Assembly (NCBI GenBank): GCA_017527435.1
Contig: JAFXQB010000020.1
Coordinates: forward strand, 1-64,000
DNA from: Salinivirgaceae bacterium
Lineage (GTDB): Bacteria > Bacteroidota > Bacteroidia > Bacteroidales > SZUA-534
Reading direction: 5' to 3'
DNA: 64,000 nucleotides
Shown here: one piece after another, positions 9,554-17,466 of the stretch
Layout of the letters: each line of letters starts with the position of its first letter
How positions within the stretch are numbered: position 1 is the stretch's first letter
Translations under genes and position numbers: made by a program
The notes under the pieces: model-generated
What the model was told of the DNA's origin: nothing
Database searches by the model: none
The model's input: only the letters and a program-made list of their open reading frames with translations

Positions 9554-10345
9554 TTAGAGTTCGATTACCATTCCTGTCTTGACGGTTTCGCCTTTGAAAT
9601 GCTTATGGAATTCAGCAATGGCATCGTCACTTGTACAGTGCGACGGCATAACAATCTCACAACCAATGTTTTTCAGGTATGTTATGGTTTGCTCGAGACG
9701 TTGGTCGACGGTGGTAAGGTGGAATCCGCCAATCACGCCATAAACCTTGTCGCTCTGGGCGACGCGGCGGGCTTGTTCAACAATGTTGCAGATTCCGGCG
9801 TGGGCGCATCCCGAAATCACAATCAGTCCGTTGGCGGTTTTAACGGCGAGTGCCGAATCGTCGGCAACGGGGTCGGGCGAGCCGTCGGCAAAATGGAATG
9901 GTGTGCTGCATTCTTGCTCAAATGGCAGAACACGTTGAATCTCACCCAAATACACAATACTTTCGGTAATCCACAGAGGCTCTTTGGTTTCGATTATTTT
10001 GTTGCGGCTTTCTAACGTTTGTCGGCTCACAGCAATCGAGATATTGCGCCCCGAGCGTCCCGAAATACGCGTGGCAAACGCATCGGGGTGCATAACAATC
10101 TGCTTTCCGTCAATCCATTGCAGACCGTTGCCGTGGTCGTAGTGGCCATGGCTGAGCACAACAGTGTCAACGCTGTCAATGTCGATGCCCATTTTTTCGG
10201 CATTCCTAATGAACAAATCCGAGGCACCGGTGTCGAACAGCACGCGCTTGTCGGCTTCAACAAGAAACGACAGCCCGTGTTCCGAGCCATAGCCGCAAAG
10301 GGCTTGCTTATCAGATAAAACGCTTATTTTCAAACTTGTAACCAT
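9554..10345 (-). CDS. Metallo-beta-lactamase-fold hydrolase (COG1237-like)
   Basis: 263 residues from ATG 10345. This start is preferred over 10390 because a full promoter (TTTG, 19 bp, TAAATTTG) lies at 10361-10391 and would be inside the longer version. The metal-binding motif SHGHYDHGNG is present (HxHxDH), followed by GCAHAGICN and GGFHL. These fit the COG1237 family related to dihydropterin ribofuranosyl-aminobenzene phosphate synthases. In Bacteroidota the real substrate of these homologues is unknown. The gene is monocistronic and divergent from the pheA leader. It probably acts in the cytoplasm, since no signal peptide is seen. Confidence 0.88.
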   Translation of the reverse strand: MVTSLKISVLSDKQALCGYGSEHGLSFLVEADKRVLFDTGASDLFIRNAEKMGIDIDSVDTVVLSHGHYDHGNGLQWIDGKQIVMHPDAFATRISGRSGRNISIAVSRQTLESRNKIIETKEPLWITESIVYLGEIQRVLPFEQECSTPFHFADGSPDPVADDSALAVKTANGLIVISGCAHAGICNIVEQARRVAQSDKVYGVIGGFHLTTVDQRLEQTITYLKNIGCEIVMPSHCTSDDAIAEFHKHFKGETVKTGMVIEL

Positions 10346-10360
10346 TGCTGATATTTCCGG

Positions 10361-10391
10361 CAAATTTATTCCGCTTTGCGAAAAAGTCAAA
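10361..10391 (-). promoter_or_regulatory. Promoter of the MBL-fold hydrolase gene
   Basis: On the minus strand: -33 TTTG (10388-10391), a 19-bp spacer, and -7 TAAATTTG (10361-10368). This fits the Bacteroidota TTTG / TAnnTTTG consensus. Transcription would start about 10 bp before the ATG at 10345. Confidence 0.7.
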
Positions 10392-10472
10392 CAAAAACCT
10401 GATTGCCATACGTTTTGAACGTATTCGCACGAAAAAATCTCTCATCATCCGAACAACTTTTGAAATTCCTAT

Positions 10473-10480
10473 TACTTTTG
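10473..10480 (+). promoter_or_regulatory. -7 box of the pheA leader promoter
   Basis: TACTTTTG fits TAnnTTTG exactly and lies 21 bp before the leader-peptide ATG. A TTTG exists at 10459-10462, but the spacing to the box (10 bp) is too short for a proper -33 element, so only the -7 part is convincing. Confidence 0.6.
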
Positions 10481-10501
10481 CGGCGTTAAAAACAGAAAAC
10501 A

Positions 10502-10558
10502 ATGTTGAACACACCTTCATACTTCGCTTATTATTTCTTTTACTACTTCAGTAATTGA
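10502..10558 (+). CDS. Phe/Tyr-rich leader peptide of the pheA attenuator
   Basis: An 18-residue ORF, MLNTPSYFAYYFFYYFSN, too short for usual ORF calling. Nine of ten residues from 7 to 16 are Phe or Tyr (5 Tyr, 4 Phe), the hallmark of a leader peptide that senses charged tRNA-Phe and tRNA-Tyr. It starts 21 bp after a TAnnTTTG box, and its stop codon is immediately followed by a GC-rich segment able to pair with the 5' arm of the terminator at 10596-10623. The next gene is pheA. The A-rich sequence before the ATG (AAAACAGAAAACA) suits Bacteroidota translation starts. The reading as a regulatory leader is inference, but all parts are in place. Confidence 0.85.
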   Translation: MLNTPSYFAYYFFYYFSN

Positions 10559-10559
10559 G

Positions 10560-10602
10560 GCGGGGTAATGTTCGTGTAATTGATTATGAATACAGGCCCC
10601 GC
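10560..10602 (+). promoter_or_regulatory. Antiterminator pairing of the pheA attenuator
   Basis: GCGGGG at 10560-10565, two bases after the leader stop codon, is complementary to CCCCGC at 10597-10602, which is the 5' arm of the terminator. A ribosome stalled on the Phe/Tyr codons (up to about 10549) could leave this segment free, allowing antitermination. A ribosome that reaches the stop codon would cover it and allow the terminator to form. Confidence 0.75.
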
Positions 10603-10623
10603 GTTTTGCGGGGCTTTTTTTTT
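10596..10623 (+). terminator. Rho-independent terminator of the pheA attenuator
   Basis: Stem GCCCCGC (10596-10602) with GCGGGGC (10608-10614), loop GTTTT, followed by nine T residues (10615-10623). It ends 4 bp before the pheA ATG, so it cannot serve an upstream gene on the same strand other than the leader peptide. Confidence 0.93.
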
Positions 10624-10627
10624 GAAA

Positions 10628-11449
10628 ATGAATATGAAAATCGCAATTCAAGGAGTGAACGGAGCCTTTCACGAGATAGCCGCAAGGCAGTATTTCGGCA
10701 ACGATATTGAGACGGTCAACTGTGACCAATTCCGCGATTTGTTCCGCGCCGTTGAGGACTGCACGGCCGATTACGGCATTGTGGCCATCGAGAACACCAT
10801 TGCGGGCAGCATTCTGGAGAACTACCTGCTGCTCAAGCGCTCGAAACTCAAGGTGATTGGCGAACTCAACCTTCACATCACGCAAAACCTTATGGCTCTG
10901 CCTGGTACGCGGATTGAGGACATCACGGAGGTTTACTCGCACCCAATCGCTATTCAGCAAAGCAAGGATTTTTTCGATAACTATCCGAATATCAAAATGA
11001 TAAACTGGTCGGATACGGCATCGGCGGCGCAGAAGGTGGCCGAGGAGAAACTCGCCCACACGGCGGCCATTGCAAGCGAGTATGCGGCCGAACTCTATGG
11101 CCTTCAGATACTTGCGGCGCAGATTCAAACTCACAAGAAGAACTACACGCGCTTTCTGGCCATTAGCCGCACGGCGATCGATTCGCCTGAAAACGACAAG
11201 GCGTCAATCTGCTTCGAACTGACGCATCAGCCTGGCTCGCTGGTGGACGTGCTGGCGGTGTTCAAGAACAACGACATCAACCTGACGAAAATTCAGTCGC
11301 TGCCGATTCTGGGAAGTCCGTTCCAATATGCGTTCTACGTTGATTTGCAGTGGAGCGACCGCAGCAATTTCGACCGCGCCACGAGCCGCGTGCTTAATCT
11401 TGTGTCGAACTTGTCAGTTCTGGGTGAGTACAAGGGTGCTAAAATGTAG
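10628..11449 (+). CDS. pheA: Prephenate dehydratase
   Basis: 273 residues from ATG 10628 (a second ATG at 10634 is possible). An in-frame ATG at 10586 is rejected because it would translate through the terminator hairpin. The N-terminal two thirds form the dehydratase domain (IAIQGVNGAFHEIAA, VAIENTIAGSI, and KNYTRFLAIS, which holds the family's TRF motif). The C-terminal ACT domain (QPGSLVDVLAVF, KIQSLPI) is the usual site of Phe feedback inhibition. The enzyme converts prephenate to phenylpyruvate. It lacks the fused chorismate mutase of the E. coli P-protein; here that activity is fused to DAHP synthase downstream. Expression is probably controlled by the attenuator just before it. Confidence 0.95.
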   Translation: MNMKIAIQGVNGAFHEIAARQYFGNDIETVNCDQFRDLFRAVEDCTADYGIVAIENTIAGSILENYLLLKRSKLKVIGELNLHITQNLMALPGTRIEDITEVYSHPIAIQQSKDFFDNYPNIKMINWSDTASAAQKVAEEKLAHTAAIASEYAAELYGLQILAAQIQTHKKNYTRFLAISRTAIDSPENDKASICFELTHQPGSLVDVLAVFKNNDINLTKIQSLPILGSPFQYAFYVDLQWSDRSNFDRATSRVLNLVSNLSVLGEYKGAKM

Positions 11450-11472
11450 TGGAATAATAAGTTAATTGGAAT

Positions 11473-11946
11473 ATGATTAGAGAAATGCAGGCGGGCGATT
11501 GGTCGAGAGTTGCTGAGATATACAATCAAGGAATTGAAAGCGGCATATCGACCTTCAACACAAAATGCCCTGATTATGAAAGTTGGGACGCTGGACACAC
11601 CAAAAACTGCCGTTTCGTGTATGAGGAAGGCGGCAAGGTTGTTGGTTGGATAGCCGTCAGCCCCACATCTTCGCGCTGCGTTTATAAAGGCTGTGTTGAG
11701 GCAAGCGTTTATGTTGACGCTGATTATCAGCAAAAAGGAATTGGCGAAAAACTTATGCGCAAACTCATTGAGGAGGCGCCGAAGGCAGGATACTGGAGCA
11801 TTTATTCGGTCATAATTTCGCTTAATGTGGCAAGCATCGCACTTCATAAAAAATGCGGATTCCGCGAAATTGGTTATCGCGAAAGAGTTGCGATTGACCG
11901 TTTCGGCAATTGGCAGAATACAACTTTAATGGAACTTCGTTTTTAA
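11473..11946 (+). CDS. GNAT N-acetyltransferase (phosphinothricin/Met-sulfoximine type)
   Basis: 157 residues. It has the layout of the PAT-like GNATs: an N-terminal IREMQAGDWSRVAEIYNQGI, a GWIAVSP strand, the acetyl-CoA pyrophosphate loop YQQKGIGEKLM (Q/RxxGxG/A), and a C-terminal HKKCGFREIGYRE. It acetylates small amines or amino-acid analogues; the native substrate is not evident. It sits 23 bp after pheA and 82 bp before tyrA, so it is probably co-transcribed. No role in aromatic amino acid synthesis is established for this family. An amino-acid detoxification or modification role is a guess. Confidence 0.85.
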   Translation: MIREMQAGDWSRVAEIYNQGIESGISTFNTKCPDYESWDAGHTKNCRFVYEEGGKVVGWIAVSPTSSRCVYKGCVEASVYVDADYQQKGIGEKLMRKLIEEAPKAGYWSIYSVIISLNVASIALHKKCGFREIGYRERVAIDRFGNWQNTTLMELRF

Positions 11947-12028
11947 TTTGAAAGATAAAAATCAGTTGAATCTGTGTTTAATCGAAAATCAGAAATCAGA
12001 AATATAAAAATCAATAAATCAAATAATT

Positions 12029-12871
12029 ATGGTAGTAACAATCATTGGTTTGGGTTTGATTGGCGGTTCAACCGCAATCGACATTCGTCAGCAGAAGTTT
12101 GCTGATTCAATCATCGGTGTTGACAGCAACCCGACAAACGCAGCAGGAGCGGAGCACATCGGGCTTGTTGACGAGATTTGTGAGTTGGAGGAAGGAGTGA
12201 AGCGCGCCGACCTGATTCTGGTGGCCGTGCCCGTGAATGCGGCGCTGAAGGTGCTTCCGAAGGTTCTCGACCTTGTGAACGACAATCAGGTGGTGGCCGA
12301 TATGTGTTCGGTCAAAGGCAAGTTGTGCGATTGGGTGAAGTATCATCCTAAACGTCAGCGTTATGTGGCTTCGCACCCAATGGCGGGAACGGAGTATTCG
12401 GGCCCGTGGGCGGCCAAGGCGGGAATGTTTGCTGGCAAGGTGGCCATTCTGTGCGACACCGAGGACAGCGACATCAAGGCTGTGAATCTGGTGCGCCGAA
12501 TGTACGAGTCTATGTATATGCGCATCATCTTTATGAACAGCGCCAATCACGACGTTCACACGGCTTACGTGTCGGCCATCTCGCACATCAGTTCGTTTGC
12601 GCTGGCGCTCACCGTTTTGGACAAGGAGAAGAACGAAAAGCACATTTTCGACCTTGCGTCGGGCGGTTTCGACTCAACGGTGCGTCTGGCAAAGAGTTCG
12701 GCGGCTATGTGGCAGCCGATTTTTGAGCAGAACAAGGACAACGTGCTCATCGTGCTCGACACCTATATTAAATATCTTCAGGAGTTTAAGAAGAATCTGG
12801 AGGACGACAATAACGAGGCCGTCTACAATATGATTGACGAGGCCAATAGGATTCGCAGAGTGCTGAAGTAG
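12029..12871 (+). CDS. tyrA: Prephenate dehydrogenase
   Basis: 280 residues. The Rossmann dinucleotide motif is at the extreme N-terminus (IIGLGLIGGS), followed by a conserved SHPMAGTEYSGP segment (substrate binding) and a helical C-terminal dimerisation domain. It catalyses NAD(P)-dependent oxidative decarboxylation of prephenate to 4-hydroxyphenylpyruvate. No ACT or chorismate mutase domain is fused. It belongs to the aromatic cluster and is followed by a 242-bp repeat-rich gap before the DAHP synthase gene. Confidence 0.95.
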   Translation: MVVTIIGLGLIGGSTAIDIRQQKFADSIIGVDSNPTNAAGAEHIGLVDEICELEEGVKRADLILVAVPVNAALKVLPKVLDLVNDNQVVADMCSVKGKLCDWVKYHPKRQRYVASHPMAGTEYSGPWAAKAGMFAGKVAILCDTEDSDIKAVNLVRRMYESMYMRIIFMNSANHDVHTAYVSAISHISSFALALTVLDKEKNEKHIFDLASGGFDSTVRLAKSSAAMWQPIFEQNKDNVLIVLDTYIKYLQEFKKNLEDDNNEAVYNMIDEANRIRRVLK

Positions 12872-13113
12872 AAGGCATTAGGCATTAGGCAAAAGGCATT
12901 AGAAGGTGCGAAAAATTTTTCGCCCCAACCAACACCCAAAACCTAACACCAAACACCAATAAAAAATGGCGTCCGATTTACGGGAAAAATGAATTAACAA
13001 TTAATAATTAACAATTTAGGATTCGATTCACCGATTCACCGATTGGCCGATTCACCAAAAACGCCGTCGGTTGTCGGTAGTCTGAAGTCCGAAGTCAAAA
13101 AAAACTGAAAAAA
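12872..13113. repeat. Repeat-mosaic intergenic region
   Basis: The gap holds GGCATTA direct repeats (12874-12900), a loop-less hairpin of GGTGCGAAAAA with TTTTTCGCCCC (12905-12926), an AATTAACAATTAATAATT stretch, and a run of GATTCACCGATT words (13025-13056). Similar words recur in other gaps of the window. No gene was seen. Confidence 0.7.
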
Positions 13114-14199
13114 ATGAACACAACTGAAACCCCGTTTGAATCGTGGGGAATTATAAAGAACACAAAGCGTCCTGTGGTGATTGCAGGACCTTGCAGCGCC
13201 GAGACTGAAGAACAAGTGCTGACAACCGCCCGCGGCCTGAAAGAGCAGGGCATTGAGATTTTCCGTGCGGGAATCTGGAAACCGCGCACCCGTCCGAATT
13301 CGTTCGAAGGCGTTGGTTCAGAAGGACTTACGTGGTTGAAACGCGTGAAGGCCGAGACTGGTCTGCTCACTTCGACCGAGGTTGCCAATTTCAAGCACGT
13401 TTACGAGGCGTTGCGCGCTGGAGTTGATATTCTCTGGATTGGCGCCCGCACGTCGGCCAACCCGTTTGCAATGCAGGAGATTGCCGACGCTCTGCAAGGC
13501 GTTGACGTTCCTGTACTTATCAAAAATCCCGTGAACCCCGACGTTGAGTTGTGGGTGGGCGCCGTTGAGCGCATTATGGGCGCTGGGATCAAGCGCGTGG
13601 GCGTCATTCACCGCGGTTTCTCGTCGTTTGAGAAGACCCGCTTCCGCAACGTTCCGCAGTGGCAAATGGCCATTGAGTTCCGCCGCCGTATGCCTGGCTT
13701 GCCAATGATTTGCGACCCGTCGCACATTTCGGGCTGCACCGAACTGCTTCAGGAAGTGTCGCAGAAAGCGCTCGACCTGAACTACGACGGCCTGATTATC
13801 GAGAGCCACTGCAACCCGAAGGAGGCTTGGAGCGACGCCAAGCAGCAACTGACACCCGAAGATTTGGGTAAATTGCTGAAATCGTTGGTTTTGCGTAATG
13901 TTGAACTCGACCAGGCGCAGAAAGAAACTTTGGACGACCTTCGTCTGAAAATCGACAAGTTCGACGAGGATTTGCTCAAGACTCTTGGCGAACGTATGAA
14001 GGTTGCCGAAGCCATTGGTCAATACAAGAAAGAACACAATATCACCATTTTACAGCCGTCGCGTTGGGACGAAATCATTAGCCGCATTGTTGAGAAAGGC
14101 GCCAAGCACAACTTGAGCGAGGAGTTCATTTCCACCGTTTTCAAGGCCATTCACCAAGAGTCAATCAACAAGCAGACGGTGATTATGAATGGGGATTGA
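13114..14199 (+). CDS. DAHP synthase / chorismate mutase fusion
   Basis: 361 residues. Residues about 15-260 are a class I-beta DAHP synthase (VVIAGPCSAET, GIWKPRTRPNSFEG, CDPSHISG, IIESHCNPKEAWSDA). Residues about 270-360 are an AroQ-type chorismate mutase (LRLKIDKFDEDLLKTLGERM, EAIGQYKKEHNI). The fusion joins the first shikimate step (PEP + erythrose 4-phosphate) with the branch-point reaction chorismate to prephenate, which supplies pheA and tyrA in the same cluster. In related fusions the mutase domain also mediates feedback by prephenate or chorismate. The gene starts at an ATG preceded by an A-rich stretch. Confidence 0.95.
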   Translation: MNTTETPFESWGIIKNTKRPVVIAGPCSAETEEQVLTTARGLKEQGIEIFRAGIWKPRTRPNSFEGVGSEGLTWLKRVKAETGLLTSTEVANFKHVYEALRAGVDILWIGARTSANPFAMQEIADALQGVDVPVLIKNPVNPDVELWVGAVERIMGAGIKRVGVIHRGFSSFEKTRFRNVPQWQMAIEFRRRMPGLPMICDPSHISGCTELLQEVSQKALDLNYDGLIIESHCNPKEAWSDAKQQLTPEDLGKLLKSLVLRNVELDQAQKETLDDLRLKIDKFDEDLLKTLGERMKVAEAIGQYKKEHNITILQPSRWDEIISRIVEKGAKHNLSEEFISTVFKAIHQESINKQTVIMNGD

Positions 14200-14234
14200 T
14201 TGAGAGTGTAAAGTGTTGAGAGTAAAGAGTAAAG

Positions 14235-14402
14235 GTTTAGAAGGTTGAGAAAGTTTAGATGGTTGAGAAACTTTAGAAGGTTGAGAAAGTTGAGAAAAAA
14301 CGAAAAACTCAACATTCTCAACAGTGAAGAGCTAAACTTTAAATCTGTTCAACTTTAAACTATCTTTACTCAACATTCTCAACAGCGAAGCGCTAAACTT
14401 TT
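14235..14402. repeat. 18-bp tandem repeat and inverted companion copies before aroB
   Basis: An 18-bp unit (TTTAGAAGGTTGAGAAA type) occurs three times starting at 14235, 14253 and 14271. It is followed by two copies, at 14308-14340 and 14369-14402, of a roughly 33-bp element beginning CTCAACATTCTCAACAG. The latter is partly complementary to the first set. A related element lies at 18269-18315 before aroC. The aroB start codon is 14 bp beyond the last copy. Confidence 0.8.
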
Positions 14403-14415
14403 AAACTTTTAAACA

Positions 14416-15435
14416 TTGAAAACAACAACAATCCACGGAGCGCAAGGCGACTCGCAAATACTTGTGGGCGAGAGTTTTAAGAACTTTCGCAAGTATCTGC
14501 CGACGCAGCAGGTTGTGGTGATTACCGACCCCAACGTGAACGCCATTTACGGCAAGTATTTTGCTGATTATCCGATAATTGAGATTGGTTTGGGCGAGAA
14601 ATCGAAGACGCTCGACACGGTTTCGGCGGCGATAGGGCGGATGCTTGAGTTGAAAATCGACCGCAACGGCTTTGTGCTGGCGGTCGGAGGCGGCATTGTG
14701 ACTGATGTTGCGGGCTTTGTGGCGTCCATTTACCAACGCGGAATCGGGTTCGGCTTTGTGTCGGGCACGCTGCTCTCGCAGGTCGATGCAAGCGTGGGCG
14801 GAAAGAACGGAGTTAACTATTTGGGATTCAAGAATATGGTTGGCACGTTCAATCAGCCGAAATTCGTCATTTGCGACCCGCAGATGCTCACAACTCTGCC
14901 CGCCGACCAACTCGACAGCGGCTTTGCCGAAATTGTGAAGCACACACTCATTGCCGACCGTCAAATGTTTGAATATCTGGAAGAAAACGCCGAAAAGGCT
15001 TTGAATCTCGATATGGATGTGATTGAGACGCTGGTCGATAATTCGGTCAACATTAAGTCGGGCGTTGTGAACCGCGACGAGAAGGAGAGTGGCGAGCGTC
15101 GCAAACTCAATCTTGGCCACACCTACGGCCACGCCGCCGAAAAGGTGCTTCAGGTGAGCCACGGATTTGCCGTCAGCCTTGGATTGGTGGTGGCTGCGCG
15201 GCTCTCGGTCAAGCGCGGGCTGCTCATTCAGGCCGATGCCGACCGCATTGTGGCGCTGCTCAAGCGGCTCAACCTGCCAACCGTCATAACTGGCGATAAA
15301 CAAGCCATTTACAGCGCTTTGGAACTCGACAAGAAGCGCGAAGGCTCGCAAATCAACTTTGTGCTGATGCGCGGCATTGGCGATGTGGTGATTGAGAAAA
15401 TTGATATTAACGAACTGAAACAGATAGAGTTATGA
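14416..15435 (+). CDS. aroB: 3-dehydroquinate synthase (TTG start)
   Basis: 339 residues, starting at TTG 14416 (no ATG or GTG is available near the conserved N-terminus). NAD-binding motif GGGIVTDVAGFVAS, Zn-ligand segments (E of GFAEIVKHTLI, H of HTYGHAAEKV) and the KNGVNYLGFKN loop are present. It converts DAHP to 3-dehydroquinate in the cytoplasm. Its stop overlaps the aroD start (ATGA), showing translational coupling. The weak TTG start and the long repeat-containing leader could lower translation. Confidence 0.95.
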   Translation: MKTTTIHGAQGDSQILVGESFKNFRKYLPTQQVVVITDPNVNAIYGKYFADYPIIEIGLGEKSKTLDTVSAAIGRMLELKIDRNGFVLAVGGGIVTDVAGFVASIYQRGIGFGFVSGTLLSQVDASVGGKNGVNYLGFKNMVGTFNQPKFVICDPQMLTTLPADQLDSGFAEIVKHTLIADRQMFEYLEENAEKALNLDMDVIETLVDNSVNIKSGVVNRDEKESGERRKLNLGHTYGHAAEKVLQVSHGFAVSLGLVVAARLSVKRGLLIQADADRIVALLKRLNLPTVITGDKQAIYSALELDKKREGSQINFVLMRGIGDVVIEKIDINELKQIEL

Positions 15436-16079
15436 CAGCATTATGCCGCTCGGTGGCGATAAAAGGCTACGATGCCGTTAGCCGCCTGGTTCAGGGGGCC
15501 GAGATGGTCGAAATCCGCCTTGAGGAATCGGGCCTGACAATCGATGAGACTCGCCAACTGTTTGGCACTCACAAGAATATGCTTGCCACTTGCCGTCCCG
15601 TCGGACTGTCGCAAGCCGAGCAGACAGCCTATTTGCAGGCCGCTATTGAGGGTGGCGCCGCGTGGGTTGATGTTGAGGTTGAGGCCGACGACGACTACCG
15701 CCGCAACATTATCGACATTGCCCGCAAGCACAACTGCAAGGTGATTGTGTCGTACCATAACTACGACGAGACGCCGCAATTTCTTGAACTTCAGCAGATT
15801 GCCGACCTTGCGCACTCAATGGGCGCCGATGTGGTGAAGTTGGCCTGTATGTGCCATTCAAAAACTGATGTTATGAATCTGCTTAATCTGTATAATGCCG
15901 ATTATCAGATACTTGCAATTGGTATGGGGCGCGTTGGCGCTTTGACTCGCATTGCGGCAATCACAATGGGCGCGCCATTCACGTTTGTTGCCACTGCCGA
16001 TGGCGGCGCAACCGCGCCTGGCCAAATCGACGAGGCTATAATGCTAAAAATGAAACAATTGCTTACTGAAAACAAATGA
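15432..16079 (+). CDS. aroD: 3-dehydroquinate dehydratase, type I
   Basis: 215 residues, slightly shorter than the common 225-250. Active-site features of the type I (Schiff-base) enzyme are visible: EIRLEE (Glu27, Arg29), general base His109 in VSYHNYDETP, Schiff-base Lys136 in ADVVKLAC, Arg167 in GMGRVGALTR, and the C-terminal GGATAPGQ loop. It overlaps aroB and aroA by 4 bp on each side, a tightly coupled trio. It converts 3-dehydroquinate to 3-dehydroshikimate. Confidence 0.95.
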   Translation: MTALCRSVAIKGYDAVSRLVQGAEMVEIRLEESGLTIDETRQLFGTHKNMLATCRPVGLSQAEQTAYLQAAIEGGAAWVDVEVEADDDYRRNIIDIARKHNCKVIVSYHNYDETPQFLELQQIADLAHSMGADVVKLACMCHSKTDVMNLLNLYNADYQILAIGMGRVGALTRIAAITMGAPFTFVATADGGATAPGQIDEAIMLKMKQLLTENK

Positions 16080-17329
16080 ACCTGACAATAAAGCCAACGA
16101 GTGTTTCGGGAACGGTTACGGCGCCGCCGTCGAAAAGTTATATGCAGAGGGCGATTGCGCTTGCCGTTTTGTCGCATAACCCGACCATTATCAGCAATTT
16201 ATCGGACTGCAACGACTGTCGTGCGGCTATCGGCGTTGCCCGCAATCTTGGATGCGCCGTTGAGCAAACAGCCGATGAGTTGCGGATTGTTCCGCCTGCT
16301 AACGGATTGGCTGGCAATCATTTGCATTGCGGTGAGTCGGGTTTGGCGCTGCGGATGTTCACGCCCGTTGCGTCGCTTTTGGGCAACCGTGTCGAACTGA
16401 CTGGTGAGGGCTCGCTCACGCAGCGGCCTGTTGGTTTTATGGAGGACACTCTGCGTCAGTTAGGCGTTGATGTTCAGACAAATAGCGGACTTTTGCCAAT
16501 CGCAGTCAAAGGCCCGATGCAAGGCGGAAAAGCCATAGTTGACGGCTCGGTCAGTTCGCAGTTTCTGACGGGTTTGCTGATTGCGCTGCCCACGCTGAAG
16601 AACGATACCGTGCTGACAGTCAATAACTTGACAAGCCGCCCATACATTGATATGACGCTGCAGATTATGCGCGATTTTGGTGTTTCGGTGGAAAATGCAG
16701 ATTATGAGCAGTTTACCATAAAAGGCGGACAGCAGTACGCCAATGCAAAATACCGCGTTGAGGGCGATTGGAGTGGGGCGGCGGCGTTTATTGTTGCTGC
16801 GGCCATTGCTGGAACGCTGAAAATCAATGGTTTGAATCCGCAATCGGCTCAAGCCGACCGCGCCATTATTGACGTGTTGCGGCTCGCAGGCACAAAATTC
16901 GCTTTTGATGCCTATAATTGCTTGATTGTCAATAAAAACGACAATCTGCAACCATTCAATTTCGATGCCACAAACTGCCCCGATTTGTTCCCCGTTTTGG
17001 CGGCTTTGGCGGCCAATTGCAAGGGCACGTCGGCCATTGCGGGCGTTCACCGTCTCACCCACAAGGAGAGCAACCGCGCCGAGGCAATCAGGCGCGAACT
17101 TGGCAAACTCGGCATTAGCATTGATTTTGAAGGCGATAAGATGATTGTCGTGGGCGGCCCGATTAATGGTGGTGCGGCTTCGGCCTGCAACGACCACCGA
17201 ATGGCTATGTCGTTGGCACTCTGCGCTTTGACGGCTTCGTCGTTGGTAACAATCGAAGGCACAGAGTGCGTCGGCAAATCGTATCCTAACTTCTTTGAAG
17301 ATTTGGGAAGTGTTGTAAATAAGGCGTAG
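16076..17329 (+). CDS. aroA: 3-phosphoshikimate 1-carboxyvinyltransferase (EPSP synthase)
   Basis: 417 residues. It has PPSKSYMQRAIALAVL (phosphate-binding SKSxxxRA), CGESGLALRMF, GSVSSQFLTGLLIALP, and a late NDHRMAMSLALCAL segment. The LxCGESGLALRM motif is the variant with Leu-Ala rather than the GNAGTAMRPL of E. coli, so it is a divergent EPSPS of the kind common in Bacteroidota. It joins shikimate 3-phosphate with PEP. It overlaps aroD by 4 bp. Shikimate dehydrogenase (aroE) and shikimate kinase (aroK) are not in this window. Confidence 0.94.
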   Translation: MNLTIKPTSVSGTVTAPPSKSYMQRAIALAVLSHNPTIISNLSDCNDCRAAIGVARNLGCAVEQTADELRIVPPANGLAGNHLHCGESGLALRMFTPVASLLGNRVELTGEGSLTQRPVGFMEDTLRQLGVDVQTNSGLLPIAVKGPMQGGKAIVDGSVSSQFLTGLLIALPTLKNDTVLTVNNLTSRPYIDMTLQIMRDFGVSVENADYEQFTIKGGQQYANAKYRVEGDWSGAAAFIVAAAIAGTLKINGLNPQSAQADRAIIDVLRLAGTKFAFDAYNCLIVNKNDNLQPFNFDATNCPDLFPVLAALAANCKGTSAIAGVHRLTHKESNRAEAIRRELGKLGISIDFEGDKMIVVGGPINGGAASACNDHRMAMSLALCALTASSLVTIEGTECVGKSYPNFFEDLGSVVNKA

Positions 17330-17466
17330 GCAAGGAATTTGGAAAATGATATATGATATTGGGGGGTAGTTAATTACGAATTTTGAATTACGATCACTGA
17401 CTGAAGTCCGTAGTCAAACAAACGATTCACCGATTAACCGCTTAACCAATTAAACAACAAATAGAT

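Noticed and set aside
10345..10554. 69-codon plus-strand frame ending in a Leu-rich tail
   Set aside because: It covers the promoter region and the leader peptide in another frame and has no protein features; the 18-residue leader explains the sequence better.
10580..10627. N-terminal extension of pheA
   Set aside because: Translation would run through the terminator hairpin, and the enzyme family starts at KIAIQG.
14235..14415. Hidden gene before aroB
   Set aside because: Low-complexity repeats and stop codons in all frames; only repeat structure is supported.
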